Shown piece by piece: positions 11,286-19,939 of a stretch of 64,000 nt of DNA. The stretch covers positions 186,001 to 250,000 of the forward strand of contig NZ_FNFN01000003.1 in the NCBI RefSeq assembly GCF_900101045.1, given 5' to 3'. The stretch is from Nocardioides sp. YR527 (lineage in GTDB: Bacteria; Actinomycetota; Actinomycetes; Propionibacteriales; Nocardioidaceae). Positions within the stretch are counted from its first letter, which is position 1, and each line of letters opens with the position of its first letter. A program made the translations under genes and the position numbers. The notes under the pieces are model-generated. The model did no database searches, was not told the origin of the DNA, and was given only the letters and a program-made list of their open reading frames with translations.

Positions 11286-11879
11286 ATGTCGCTGAGGTAC
11301 GCGCTGCTCGCGCTGCTCACCTCACGCCCGATGACCGGCTACGACGTCTCCAAGCAGTTCAGCCAGTCGGTCGCCCACGTGTGGCACGCGCCCGACTCGC
11401 AGATCTATCCGGAGCTCAACCGGATGGAGCGCGACGGCCTGCTCGAGTCCACGGTCGTGCCGTGGGGCAAGAAGGGCACCAAGAAGGAGTACGCCGTCAC
11501 CGAGGCCGGGATCGCGGCCTTCCGGGAGTGGATGGACGCGCCCATCGAGATCCGCCGGCAGCGCGAGCCCGCCTACCTCAAGGCGGCCTACCTGGAGTGG
11601 GCCGAACCCGGCGCCGCGCGCGCCGAGCTGGAGCAGTTCCGCGACCACTGGACCGAGCACCTGACCATGCTCGAGGCCACCCGCGCCACCCTCGTCGACC
11701 GCAGCCACCCCACGCTCGCCCGACGGCTCGAGCACTACGACGCGAACCAGTGGGACCGCATCGTGCGCTACAAGATCTTCGCCTACGACGGCCTGATCGA
11801 CCAGGCCCGCGCCGCGGTCGCCTGGGCCGAGCGGGGTCTCGTGCTCGTCGACGAACTGGAGGGCTCGACCGTCGACTGA
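11286..11879 (+). CDS. vanR: PadR family regulator, probable VanR
   Basis: This 197-residue protein has the N-terminal PadR winged helix (RYALLALLTSRPMTGYDVSKQF…QIYPELNRMERDGLLES) and a longer alpha-helical C-terminal dimerisation half of the Vir_act_alpha_C kind. Corynebacterium glutamicum uses a PadR-type VanR to repress vanABK, with vanillate as inducer. The divergent arrangement and shared palindromes here match that scheme. ATG 11286 has a GAGGGGG site upstream. The ligand is inferred from context. Confidence 0.83.
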   Translation: MSLRYALLALLTSRPMTGYDVSKQFSQSVAHVWHAPDSQIYPELNRMERDGLLESTVVPWGKKGTKKEYAVTEAGIAAFREWMDAPIEIRRQREPAYLKAAYLEWAEPGAARAELEQFRDHWTEHLTMLEATRATLVDRSHPTLARRLEHYDANQWDRIVRYKIFAYDGLIDQARAAVAWAERGLVLVDELEGSTVD

Positions 11880-11883
11880 GCGG

Positions 11884-13035
11884 TCACGCCGGCAGGCGTA
11901 CGTGGAACCGGCAGCCGGTCGCCGCCGGAAGGTTCTCCACCCAGACCCTGCCGCGGTGCGCGTCGACGAGGCCCTTGACGATGGCGAGACCGAACCCGGC
12001 GCCCTGGGCGCCGGCGCCGCCGGCTCCCTCGGGTGCGGTCGGGGTGCGCGCGGGGCTGCCCTGCCAGCCGAGATCGAAGACGCGCTCCATGTCGCCGGGA
12101 TCCAGGCCGCCACAGCCGTCGCTGACGCTGAGATCGACGCTGCGTACGTCTCCGGGGGCCATCCGGCAGTGCACCTCGACAGTGCCGTCCGCGGGGGTGT
12201 GGCGGATGGCGTTCATCAGCAGGTTGGAGACGACGCGGGACAGGCTGGCCGGGTCGGCGGTGATCTCGAGGCCGTCCTCGACCTCGCCACCGAGCCGGAC
12301 CCGCCGCTCCCGGGCGACTGGGTCGGCCCCGGCCAGCGCCTCGCTGACCAGGTCGCCGAGCAGGACCGGCTCCGGGGTCAGCGTCAGGGCGCCGGCCTGG
12401 ATCCGGGACAGCTCGAAGAGGTCGTCCACGAGCCTCGCCAGCCGCTCGACCTCGACGCGGATGCGCTGGTGATAGCGGTGGGGGTCGGCGGCGATGCCGT
12501 CCTCGAGGGCCTCGGCCATCGCCCGCAGCCCGGCGAGCGGCGTACGCAGATCGTGGGCGACCCAGGAGATCAGCTCGCGGCGAGACTCCTCGAGCCGGGC
12601 CTCCCGTGCGCTGGCCTCCTCGAGCCGCCGCTGGGTCTCGGCGAGCTCGGCCGACAGCGACCGGAGCTCGCGCGGCCCGCTCTCGGCAGGCTGCTGATGG
12701 CCCCCGAGCACCATCTGCCGGGCCTGCTGCTGGACCGCGCCCGACCAGCGCACCATCGCAGAGCCGATGACGAACGCCACCAGGATCGCCACCACCACGG
12801 CGATCGAGGTGACCACGGTGATGACCTGCAGGTCGTGGCCGGAGAGGAACATGAGCCACGCGATCCCGAGTACGCCACCGAAGACCGTCAGCACCGCGAC
12901 GGCGGCGACCAGGGTGAGCTGCCAGCGGATCGACCAGCGGCGGGTCAGCCAGGCGACCAGGAGCCCCGCCAGACCGACGGCGAGCCCGGCGCCGGCGGCG
13001 ACGAGGGCGATCTGGACGGCGTCGGCGGTCTTCAT
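11884..13035 (-). CDS. Membrane sensor histidine kinase
   Basis: This 383-residue kinase has three N-terminal hydrophobic segments with almost no extracellular loop, so it probably senses within the membrane. A coiled-coil linker and HisKA domain follow ([14 protein letters not shown], the phospho-acceptor His), then the HATPase domain with N box ([11 protein letters not shown]), G1 (SDGCGGLD) and G2 (GAGFGLAIV). It overlaps the response regulator by 4 bases (ATGA) and is last in the operon. The stimulus is unknown, but the neighbours suggest envelope or redox control. Confidence 0.9.
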   Translation of the reverse strand: MKTADAVQIALVAAGAGLAVGLAGLLVAWLTRRWSIRWQLTLVAAVAVLTVFGGVLGIAWLMFLSGHDLQVITVVTSIAVVVAILVAFVIGSAMVRWSGAVQQQARQMVLGGHQQPAESGPRELRSLSAELAETQRRLEEASAREARLEESRRELISWVAHDLRTPLAGLRAMAEALEDGIAADPHRYHQRIRVEVERLARLVDDLFELSRIQAGALTLTPEPVLLGDLVSEALAGADPVARERRVRLGGEVEDGLEITADPASLSRVVSNLLMNAIRHTPADGTVEVHCRMAPGDVRSVDLSVSDGCGGLDPGDMERVFDLGWQGSPARTPTAPEGAGGAGAQGAGFGLAIVKGLVDAHRGRVWVENLPAATGCRFHVRLPA

Positions 13036-13718
13036 GCGCGTGCCTCCACGGGCTCCCAGCGATAGCCGACGCCCCAGACCGTCACCAGCCGCTCCGGCCG
13101 GGTCGGGTCGGACTCGATCTTCTCCCTCAGCCGGCGTACGTGGACCGTGACCGTCGAGCGGTCGCCGATCGTCCATCCCCAGACGTGCTCGAGCAGATCC
13201 TCCCGGGTGAAGGCCTTGCCGGGATGGGCGATCAGGTAGCGGAGCAGGTCGAACTCGCGGGTGGTCAAGGACAGCTCCGCCCCGGCACTGGTCGCCACCC
13301 GCCGGTCCGCGTCGACCACCAGGGAGCCGTCGGAGACCACGCCGCCCTCGCCGGAGTGGCCGGTGCGCTTGAGCACGGAGTCGACGCGCAGCACCAGCTC
13401 CCGCGGGCTGAACGGCTTGCCCACGTAGTCGTCGGCGCCCAGTTCGAGGCCCATGATCCGGTCGGCCTCGCTGCCGAGCGCGGTGAGCATGATGATCGGC
13501 ACCTCGCTCGTCTGCCGCAGCCGACGGCACACCTCCAGCCCGTCGATGTCGGGCAGCATCAGGTCGAGGACGACGATGTCGGCGGGTCGCTCGCTCATCG
13601 CGCGCAGCGCCTGCTCGCCGTCGCCGGCCTCGACGACGTCGTGCGCGCCCGCGCGCAGATAGGAGGCCAGCACCTCGCGAACGGTGAGGTCGTCGTCGAC
13701 CACAAGCACACGTGCCAT
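13032..13718 (-). CDS. OmpR/PhoB family response regulator
   Basis: This 228-residue protein has an N-terminal receiver domain with acidic triad D8-D9-D10, phosphorylated Asp D52 ([12 protein letters not shown]) and conserved K101. A C-terminal winged helix follows ([31 protein letters not shown]…[13 protein letters not shown]). The partner kinase gene overlaps its stop. It follows the small membrane protein by 6 bases, so it belongs to the same long operon. Confidence 0.92.
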   Translation of the reverse strand: MARVLVVDDDLTVREVLASYLRAGAHDVVEAGDGEQALRAMSERPADIVVLDLMLPDIDGLEVCRRLRQTSEVPIIMLTALGSEADRIMGLELGADDYVGKPFSPRELVLRVDSVLKRTGHSGEGGVVSDGSLVVDADRRVATSAGAELSLTTREFDLLRYLIAHPGKAFTREDLLEHVWGWTIGDRSTVTVHVRRLREKIESDPTRPERLVTVWGVGYRWEPVEARA

Positions 13719-13724
13719 CGGTCC

Positions 13725-14159
13725 CTACTCCTCCTCGACGTTCGTCCGGGCGGGCTGTCGTGAGCGTAGTTCGCCGAGGGCGACGGCGACACCGGCGCAC
13801 ACGCACAGGGTCGCGAAGACCAGCAGCCCCTGGGTGTAGTCGCGGTCGAGCAGCGTCGGGTTGTCCGGTTTCGCACCGAACCGGTCGAGGACCGGGATCG
13901 CGATCAGAGCCGCCGGCCCGAGCAGCACGAGCACCGTCACCGCACCGCGGGCGACCGCCCGTGGCAGCAGCCGGCCACCGACCCACCCGAGCCCGAGCAC
14001 CATCGGCGCCAGGATCCCGTCGTGGATCACGACGGCCGCCGCGAGCCAGAGCACTACCTCGACGATCTGGCCGAGGTCCTGTCGGCTCACCAGCAGCCAG
14101 GCTCCATACGCCATCCCTACCGTGCCGAGAAGGATGAGCCCTCCGCGCGTCGCTCTCAT
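13725..14159 (-). CDS. Small four-helix membrane protein of unknown function
   Basis: The protein has 144 residues and about four hydrophobic segments, with a short cytoplasmic tail rich in Arg and Glu. ATG 14159 overlaps the molybdoenzyme stop by 4 bases (ATGA), which argues for translational coupling. A longer reading from upstream would sit antiparallel inside that gene. I do not recognise a family. Its position between a membrane-bound molybdoenzyme and a two-component system suggests a partner or sensory accessory role, which is inference. Confidence 0.72.
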   Translation of the reverse strand: MRATRGGLILLGTVGMAYGAWLLVSRQDLGQIVEVVLWLAAAVVIHDGILAPMVLGLGWVGGRLLPRAVARGAVTVLVLLGPAALIAIPVLDRFGAKPDNPTLLDRDYTQGLLVFATLCVCAGVAVALGELRSRQPARTNVEEE

Positions 14160-15301
14160 CCGAGCACCTCGATCCGGGAGACCCATTTCGTCTGCATGAC
14201 CCCGGGACGGTCGGGCGCGATCAGCCGGACCGGGTAGCCGTGGTCCATCGAGAGCGTCTCGCCGTCGAGCACGAGGGCCATCAGGGTCCGGTCGTCGTCG
14301 GCGAAGTTCGGCGGAAGCACCGTGTCGGCCGAGGCGCTGAACGTCTGGATCGACCGGACCCGCACCTCGCGTCCAGGTGGGGCGCCGACCAGGTCGAGCA
14401 GGTCGCGGAGGCGTACGCCGCCCCACTCGCCGGCGACGCTCCAGCCCTCGACGCAGGCGATCGGGAGGATGTGGGTGCGCTGCTTCATGGCGACCAGGTC
14501 GTCGCGGGTCAGCGACCGCGTCGTGGCGCCGTGGACGACCTCGAGCCGGTAGGCGGCGCTGCTGGCCTCGGCGACCACTCCGGCCGAGTGCGCGGTGCGG
14601 TTGATCGGGATGCCGTGCTCACGGGAACGTGGGGAGAGGGCGGCGATCCGACTGAGACCCGGGACGGTGCCCGCCGCGTAGAGCACGGCCGCGGCGACCG
14701 CGGAGGTGCCGGCCAGGGCCAGTACGCCGCGCCGGCTGACCGAGCCCGGTCGGACCGCGTTCGGCCGGTCGTGGGAGGTGTCGTCGACGTCGCCCTTCAG
14801 GGCGTCGCGGATGATCGGGAGCTTCACCGCGATGTGCACCAGCAGCGCCCCGACGGCGACGAACGCGAGCGCGTAGTGGGTGCTGCGGAAGCTGAAGCCC
14901 CACGGATACCACTGGGCGACGTTGAGGAGGCCGGTGGCGAGCTGGACGATCGACGTACTGACCAGGACGGCGATCGAGCCGCGCTCCAGTGCGGTCGGCA
15001 GCGCCTCGCGGACCTGGCGCGGCAGCGGCTGGAAGAGCTTGGGGAAGACGACCCAGAGCTTGATCAGCAGCAGCGGGATCGCCGCGGTGCCGGCGGCGAC
15101 GTGCAGGCCCTGGGTGACCCGGTAGAACCACGACGGGCTGGCCGGGAGCGGCACCGGTTGGTGGTCGACCTGGGCGTAGTGGCTGATCAGCCCGGTCGCG
15201 AGCGCGACCAGGAAGCAGATCCCGAGCCACAGCCCGACCCGTGCGGCGACCGCGGCGCTGCGCAGGCGCGAGGTGAACGAGTCCTCCGAGGGGATTCTCA
15301 T
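14156..15301 (-). CDS. Membrane-anchored molybdopterin oxidoreductase, sulfite-oxidase-like
   Basis: This 381-residue protein is built in two parts. The N-terminal half is a cytochrome b561/YedZ-like membrane domain with about four helices and candidate haem histidines (H67, H142, H156). A further hydrophobic, RR-containing segment ([19 protein letters not shown]) follows, then a sulfite-oxidase-type molybdopterin domain with the likely Mo ligand C283 ([12 protein letters not shown]) and the [10 protein letters not shown] and MDHGYPVRL landmarks. The fusion suggests electrons pass from an exported Mo site to membrane haem. The substrate is unknown; MsrP-like methionine sulfoxide repair is one possibility. 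Confidence 0.85.
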   Translation of the reverse strand: MRIPSEDSFTSRLRSAAVAARVGLWLGICFLVALATGLISHYAQVDHQPVPLPASPSWFYRVTQGLHVAAGTAAIPLLLIKLWVVFPKLFQPLPRQVREALPTALERGSIAVLVSTSIVQLATGLLNVAQWYPWGFSFRSTHYALAFVAVGALLVHIAVKLPIIRDALKGDVDDTSHDRPNAVRPGSVSRRGVLALAGTSAVAAAVLYAAGTVPGLSRIAALSPRSREHGIPINRTAHSAGVVAEASSAAYRLEVVHGATTRSLTRDDLVAMKQRTHILPIACVEGWSVAGEWGGVRLRDLLDLVGAPPGREVRVRSIQTFSASADTVLPPNFADDDRTLMALVLDGETLSMDHGYPVRLIAPDRPGVMQTKWVSRIEVLG

Positions 15302-15990
15302 GCGGCGTCCTCCACGAGTACGGCGACCCAGCGGTCACCGGCGGGGGTGAGCGGGGCCGGGGCTGACGGGCGGGGCAGTGCCCGCGGATGCGGGAGCGGC
15401 TCGAGCCGCCTCACCGCGAGTCCGACCTCGGTGGCGATCGATCCGATCGCGTCGGCGCCGACGACCGCCCACGGGAACTGCGAGGAGCCACCGCAGTCGC
15501 AGACCAGCTCAGCGAGCAACGGGCCGCTCGGTGTCCCGGGCGGATGCACCTCGGCGACGACCCGGCCACCCGGCACCAGCAGTCGGCGTACGCGGGCGAG
15601 GAGGGCGAGCGGGTCCCCGCCGATCCCGAGGTTGCCGTCGGCGAGGAGAGCGGTCGCCCACCAGCCCTCGCCGGGCAGGGGTTCGAAGAGATCGCGACGG
15701 ACCGCGCGGCCACCACGGGCCTCGGTCTGGGCAACGGCCTCCGCGACGACGTCGACGCCGAGCGACGGCAGGCCCCGAGCGGTGAGCGCTTCGGTCATCC
15801 GGCCCGGGCCGCAGCCGAGGTCGACCGTCGGTCCGGCGCAGTGCGAGAGCAGGGCGAGGTCCGCGGCGTCGGCGGTGCGGGTCCAGTCCTCGACCGGAAG
15901 TCGGGAGGACCTGCCGTCGACGCTCACCACCCGGCACTCCTCGCGGGCGAAGGCATGCGCGAACGCCGTCTCGGCCGCCACCGCGGTCAT
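15298..15990 (-). CDS. Class I SAM-dependent methyltransferase
   Basis: This 230-residue Rossmann methyltransferase has SAM motif I as VDLGCGPGRM, an acidic residue at the end of strand 2 (LGVDVV) and the expected later strand LLVPGGRVVAEV. It overlaps both neighbours by 4 bases. The substrate is unknown. Similar enzymes are found beside DUF2064 and GT2 genes in other actinobacteria, as far as I recall, which hints at a shared pathway. Confidence 0.82.
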   Translation of the reverse strand: MTAVAAETAFAHAFAREECRVVSVDGRSSRLPVEDWTRTADAADLALLSHCAGPTVDLGCGPGRMTEALTARGLPSLGVDVVAEAVAQTEARGGRAVRRDLFEPLPGEGWWATALLADGNLGIGGDPLALLARVRRLLVPGGRVVAEVHPPGTPSGPLLAELVCDCGGSSQFPWAVVGADAIGSIATEVGLAVRRLEPLPHPRALPRPSAPAPLTPAGDRWVAVLVEDAA

Positions 15991-16646
15991 CGGGCGACCC
16001 GCGCGATCTCGGCCGCGGTCATGGCGAACCGGGTGGTCGGGGCGGCCGCGGCGACGGGCGCGACGTCGGCGAGGTGGTCGACGTCGCGCAGCCGCTCACC
16101 GGCGGTGACCCGGAGGCCGAGTGCTTCGAGGGCGGAGCGGGTGGCTGCGTACGTCTGGGGGGTGGACATGGGGACGTCGCGCAGCGCGGTGGCGGCCGAC
16201 GGGTCGCGGAGCGCCAGGGCCCACCAGCCGCCGTCCTCGGCAGGAGCGAGCACGGCATCGGCCGCCCCCAGACCGTCGGCCACGGCGAGCAGTCCGTCCG
16301 GGGTCACCTGCGGGGTGTCCATGCCGATCTGCACCACCGGTCCGGTGACCTCGGAGTGGGCGTGCGCGAGTCGCTCGCCGAGTCCGTCTCCGCGTTGCCG
16401 GGCGAGGGTCCACCCGGCGAGAGCGGTCCGGATCTCGTCCGCCCGGACTCCCTCGGCGAGATCGCCGGAGAGGGCGAGCCGGCACCGGTCCGGTCCCACC
16501 GCCAACGTGCACACCTCGATCGTGTCCAGCAGCGCGGCCGCCGCCACCGCGGTGGCGGTCGCCACCCCGACCCCGGCCGCCAGCCGGGTCTTCACCAGGC
16601 CGGGCACCGGTGCCTTGGCGACGAGGAGGAGGGTCGGCGTCGTCAC
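15987..16646 (-). CDS. DUF2064 (glycosyltransferase-A-like nucleotidyl/sugar transferase)
   Basis: This 219-residue protein begins with the nucleotide-binding signature LLLVAKAPVPGLVKTRLA. A central GMDTPQVTPDGLLAVAD and a later APAEDGGWWALAL, which resembles a metal-binding site, complete the DUF2064 pattern (related to TIGR04282, annotated in arsenosugar synthesis). The fold is nucleotide-diphospho-sugar-transferase-like. Start GTG 16646 overlaps the preceding GT2 stop. The true reaction is unproven. Confidence 0.8.
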   Translation of the reverse strand: MTTPTLLLVAKAPVPGLVKTRLAAGVGVATATAVAAAALLDTIEVCTLAVGPDRCRLALSGDLAEGVRADEIRTALAGWTLARQRGDGLGERLAHAHSEVTGPVVQIGMDTPQVTPDGLLAVADGLGAADAVLAPAEDGGWWALALRDPSAATALRDVPMSTPQTYAATRSALEALGLRVTAGERLRDVDHLADVAPVAAAAPTTRFAMTAAEIARVAR

Positions 16647-17323
16647 GAGAGCACCCGCCAGAAGTCGTACGCCGCAAGCAGGCTGCCCCGCACGGAGCCC
16701 GAGACCTTCGAGCGGGTCCCGGCCGCCCGAGGGTGGTAGTCGACGTCGATCTCGTGGACGCGCCAGCCGGCCCGGGCCGCGCGATCGAGGAGCTCGACCG
16801 GATAGCCCGAGCGCCGGTCCTCCACGCCGAGCCCGAGCAGCGCCTCCCGGCGGGCCGCGCGCAGCGGGGCGATGTCACGCACCCGCAGGCCGGTGCGCCT
16901 CCGCAGTGCGGTCAGGACCAGCCGGTTGCCGACCAGGGCGTGCCACGGCTGGGCGCCCCGGACCACCGGCCTGCGGCGGCCCAGCGCCAGGTCGGCCTCG
17001 TCGCGCCTGATCGTCTCGACCAGGGGCAGCGCGGCAGCGGGATCGAAGGAGCCGTCGCCGTCCATTACGACGACGAAGGGAGCGGTCGCAGCCAGCAGGC
17101 CGGCGTGCACCGCCGCCCCGTACCCCGGCCGAGACTCCGACACCACCCGCGCCCCCTGCGCGCGGGCGACGTCGGCAGTGCCGTCCGTCGAGCCGTTGTC
17201 GACGACGATCACGGAGAGTCCCGCCGGCACCCGCGGCAGCAGCTCGCGCAGGGCTGCGGCCTCGTCGCGGCAGGGCAGCACGAGGTCGATCTCTGGGTCT
17301 GGGTCGGGGCTGGTTTCGGCCAT
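16643..17323 (-). CDS. Glycosyltransferase family 2
   Basis: This 226-residue GT-A enzyme begins DLVLPCRDEAAALRELL, then VIVVDNGSTDGT and a DxD-type metal motif in VVMDGDGSFDP. It lacks C-terminal membrane helices, unlike dolichyl-phosphate mannose synthases. ATG 17323 is preferred to an upstream in-frame codon because that extension is Arg-rich and unlike the family. It is the first gene of the seven-gene operon, divergent from the polytopic membrane gene at 17437. Confidence 0.85.
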   Translation of the reverse strand: MAETSPDPDPEIDLVLPCRDEAAALRELLPRVPAGLSVIVVDNGSTDGTADVARAQGARVVSESRPGYGAAVHAGLLAATAPFVVVMDGDGSFDPAAALPLVETIRRDEADLALGRRRPVVRGAQPWHALVGNRLVLTALRRRTGLRVRDIAPLRAARREALLGLGVEDRRSGYPVELLDRAARAGWRVHEIDVDYHPRAAGTRSKVSGSVRGSLLAAYDFWRVLS

Positions 17324-17436
17324 GCGATCGACTCTAGGAACGCGTCGCCGCCGATGGGGCCCGCAGATCTTACGGTCCGATGACGGGCCCCGTGCGCCGG
17401 CGGTCATCGAGCCGTCACGGACCTACGCTCGCAGTC

Positions 17437-18828
17437 GTGAACTCCTCAGCTCACCGCGCCGCCATGGTGGGGTTCGTCGTCACGGTCGCCCTCGTCGTGA
17501 CGGCCGTCGTCGTGCCGCCCCTCTTCGACTGGCAGGTGTGGCCACGGGTGCACCTCGACGACGGCACGTTCGCCCCGCTCCACGGATACCCGCAGGTCAA
17601 GGTGGGTATCGGCACGCTGCCGGCGGTCCTGCTCGCGCTCGCGTCGCTGCGCTGGGCGGACCCGATGTCAAGGCGGCTGCCCTGGCGACGCCTGCTCCTG
17701 GTCGCGTACGCCGCCGGGCTGGTGTGGCTGCTGGCGCTGGCGCTGGTGGACGGCCCCGAGGGCATCTCGCGGGTGCTGGGGAACCCGACCGAGTACCTCG
17801 AAACGGCCAGGTCCGTCGACGACGTCCCGGGGCTGCTGCGGGAGTACGTCTCCCGGATCCCCTACGACGCCCCGGCAGGGAACTGGCCGGTCCACATCGC
17901 CGGGCACCCGCCCGGGATGGTGCTCTTCTTCGTGCTCCTCGTGAAGGTCGGGCTCGGCGGGGACCTGGCCGCCGGCCTGGTCGTCACGGTGATCGCCGCG
18001 ACCCTGCCGTTGGCGGTCATGACGACGGTCCGTGTCCTCGGTGCCGAGGATGCGGCCCGGGCGGCGGCGCCGTACCTGGTGCTGTCCCCGAGCGCGGTGT
18101 TCCTGGCGGTCTCGGCCGATGCGGTGATGGCGGTCGCGGTCGCCTGGGGGATGTGTCTCCTCGCGGTCGCCTCGGTCGGGATACGACGGGACGTTTCCGT
18201 CGGTCTACCGGCCGGTAACGGACAAGAACGTCCCGTCGTATCCCGCAGGGCGGCCCGGGTGGCGGGCGTCTTCGCGGGGATCCTCCTTGGGTACGTCGTG
18301 TTCATGTCGTACGGGCTCTTGCTCGCCGGGGTCCTCGCGCTCGCGGTGATCTGGGTGGGCGGGGGGTGGCGGGTCCTGCCGATCGCGATCGCGTCCGCGG
18401 TGGCCGTTGCTCTCGCCTTCGCCGTCGGCGGCTTCGCCTGGTGGGAGGCGTACCCCGTGCTGGTCGACCGCTATTGGGACGGGCTGGCGCACCAGCGTCC
18501 CGGCGCGTACTGGACCTGGGGGAACCTGGCCGCGCTCGCGATCAGCGCAGGGCCGCTCGTCGGTGCCGGGCTCGGTGCCACCTGGGCCGCCCGTCGCGAC
18601 CGGGCCGACCGGGTGGTCGTGGTCCTGGTCGCGGCCGCGGTGATCATGGTCGCTCTCGCGGACGCCTCCCAGATGAGCCGGGCGGAGGTGGAGCGGATCT
18701 GGCTGCCGTTCATCCCCTGGCTCACCCTCGGCTGCGCCCTCCTACCCGAGCGCTGGCGCCGCCCTGGTCTGGCCCTCCAGCTCGGCACCGCCCTGCTCGT
18801 CCAGCACCTCCTCTACACCAGCTGGTGA
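17437..18828 (+). CDS. Polytopic membrane protein, glycosyltransferase-like (GT-C type)
   Basis: This 463-residue protein has about ten or more hydrophobic segments. Its size, early extracytoplasmic loop and GHPPGMVLFF motif after TM3 resemble polyprenol-linked mannosyltransferases of the GT-C class, a role I infer from appearance only. It looks leaderless: TACGCT (17424–17429) lies 7 bases before GTG 17437. An unusual insertion after residue ~246 is encoded by an 18-base-arm palindrome (18178–18244) and adds a charged loop. It is divergent from the GT2 operon. Confidence 0.7.
   Translation: MNSSAHRAAMVGFVVTVALVVTAVVVPPLFDWQVWPRVHLDDGTFAPLHGYPQVKVGIGTLPAVLLALASLRWADPMSRRLPWRRLLLVAYAAGLVWLLALALVDGPEGISRVLGNPTEYLETARSVDDVPGLLREYVSRIPYDAPAGNWPVHIAGHPPGMVLFFVLLVKVGLGGDLAAGLVVTVIAATLPLAVMTTVRVLGAEDAARAAAPYLVLSPSAVFLAVSADAVMAVAVAWGMCLLAVASVGIRRDVSVGLPAGNGQERPVVSRRAARVAGVFAGILLGYVVFMSYGLLLAGVLALAVIWVGGGWRVLPIAIASAVAVALAFAVGGFAWWEAYPVLVDRYWDGLAHQRPGAYWTWGNLAALAISAGPLVGAGLGATWAARRDRADRVVVVLVAAAVIMVALADASQMSRAEVERIWLPFIPWLTLGCALLPERWRRPGLALQLGTALLVQHLLYTSW
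18178..18244. repeat. 67-base palindromic element inside a coding sequence
   Basis: Perfect 18-base inverted arms (18178–18195 and 18227–18244) surround a 31-base centre. The centre holds a nested pair (TCCGT/ACGGA) and a perfect 12-base palindrome TACCGGCCGGTA. It keeps the reading frame and encodes a charged loop in a membrane protein. This looks like an inserted REP- or MITE-like unit. Confidence 0.75.
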
Positions 18829-18831
18829 CTG

Positions 18832-18887
18832 CCCGCTGGTCTCGACACGCCTTCGCCTAGCGGCTCCGGCGGCTCGACCAGCGGGGG
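18832..18887. repeat. Interspersed repeat, copy 1 (intergenic)
   Basis: This element lies between two convergent genes. The ends CCCGCTGGTC and GACCAGCGGG are inverted. The core 18842–18887 matches 62338–62383 at 44 of 46 positions. It may also act as a bidirectional terminator. Confidence 0.8.
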
Positions 18888-18892
18888 ATCGG

Positions 18893-19939
18893 CTACGACC
18901 GCAGGGGAGCGGTGGCGAAGGCGGGGAGACCGACCTCCGGCAGCACCTGGGCGCGGAAGCCGAGCTCCTTCTCCGCGAGCTCCGGGGAGGCGACGACATG
19001 GCGTACGTCCCCGATCCGGTAGCGCCCGGTGACCACCGGCGCGACCTCCGTCCGAGTTCCGCGCGCGACCAGCGAGGCCACCTCGCTGATCGTGACCGGA
19101 TGCCCGGACGCGACGTTGTAGGCGGCCAGCTCGCCGGGTGACCGCTCGGAGGTCGCCTCCAGCGCAGCCAGGTTGGCGCGCGCCACGTCGTCGACGTGGA
19201 CGAAGTCGCGCTGCTGGCCGCCGTCCTCGAAGACCTGAGGCGCCTCGCCCCGCTCCAAGGAGGACCGGAAGATGGCGGCGACCCCGGAGTAGGGCGTGTC
19301 CGCCGGCATGTGCGGCCCGTAGACGTTGTGGTAGCGCAGCGCGATCGCCGTCGCGTCGGCCTGGCGCGCCCACGCGGAGGCGTAGTGCTCCTGGGCGACC
19401 TTGCTGGCGGCGTACGAGCTGCGGGGGTCGAGCCGGGCGGACTCGGCCACCGCCGCCCAGGCCAGCGCGCCGCCGCAGAGGTCGCAGTGGTTCTCGAAGT
19501 CTCCGGAGTCGAGCGCGGCCCGCGAGCGCGGCGGCGGGACCCGGTCACCGTGGGTCGCGCAGACATAGCGGCCCTCGCCGTAGACGACCATCGAAGAGGC
19601 GAGCACCAGCCGGGAGACCCCGTGCTCGCTCATCGCGGCCAGGAGCGCGGCGGTGCCGAGGTCGTTGTGCGCGGCGTACAGCGGGAGATCGGCCACCGTG
19701 ACCCCGGCGCCGACGACCGCGGCCTGGTGGCAGACCGCGTCGATGCCATCCAGCAGGTCGCCCCAGCCGCCGGCGTCGCGGACGTCGAGGAGGTGGGTCC
19801 CGGGCGGCGCCGCGGCGGTCTCGCCGTGGGCCATCGGCAACAGCACGTCGACACGTACGACCTCGTGCCCGGCATCCTCCAGGGCCCGGCCGATAGCGGT
19901 GCCGATGAAACCGGCGGACCCGGTGAGCAGGACCCTCAC
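18893..19939 (-). CDS. NAD-dependent epimerase/dehydratase with a Cys-rich insertion
   Basis: This 348-residue extended short-chain dehydrogenase is probably an NDP-sugar epimerase. The dinucleotide motif is LLTGSAGFIG and the active-site YxxxK is YAASK, with an upstream catalytic Ser in LASSMVVYG. Between them an insertion carries YVC, a His and HCDLCGG, which looks like a small zinc knuckle; this is unusual for the basic fold but seen in some actinobacterial relatives. GTG 19939 overlaps the MTA phosphorylase stop (GTGA), so the two are coupled. The sugar substrate is unknown. Confidence 0.85.
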   Translation of the reverse strand: MRVLLTGSAGFIGTAIGRALEDAGHEVVRVDVLLPMAHGETAAAPPGTHLLDVRDAGGWGDLLDGIDAVCHQAAVVGAGVTVADLPLYAAHNDLGTAALLAAMSEHGVSRLVLASSMVVYGEGRYVCATHGDRVPPPRSRAALDSGDFENHCDLCGGALAWAAVAESARLDPRSSYAASKVAQEHYASAWARQADATAIALRYHNVYGPHMPADTPYSGVAAIFRSSLERGEAPQVFEDGGQQRDFVHVDDVARANLAALEATSERSPGELAAYNVASGHPVTISEVASLVARGTRTEVAPVVTGRYRIGDVRHVVASPELAEKELGFRAQVLPEVGLPAFATAPLRS

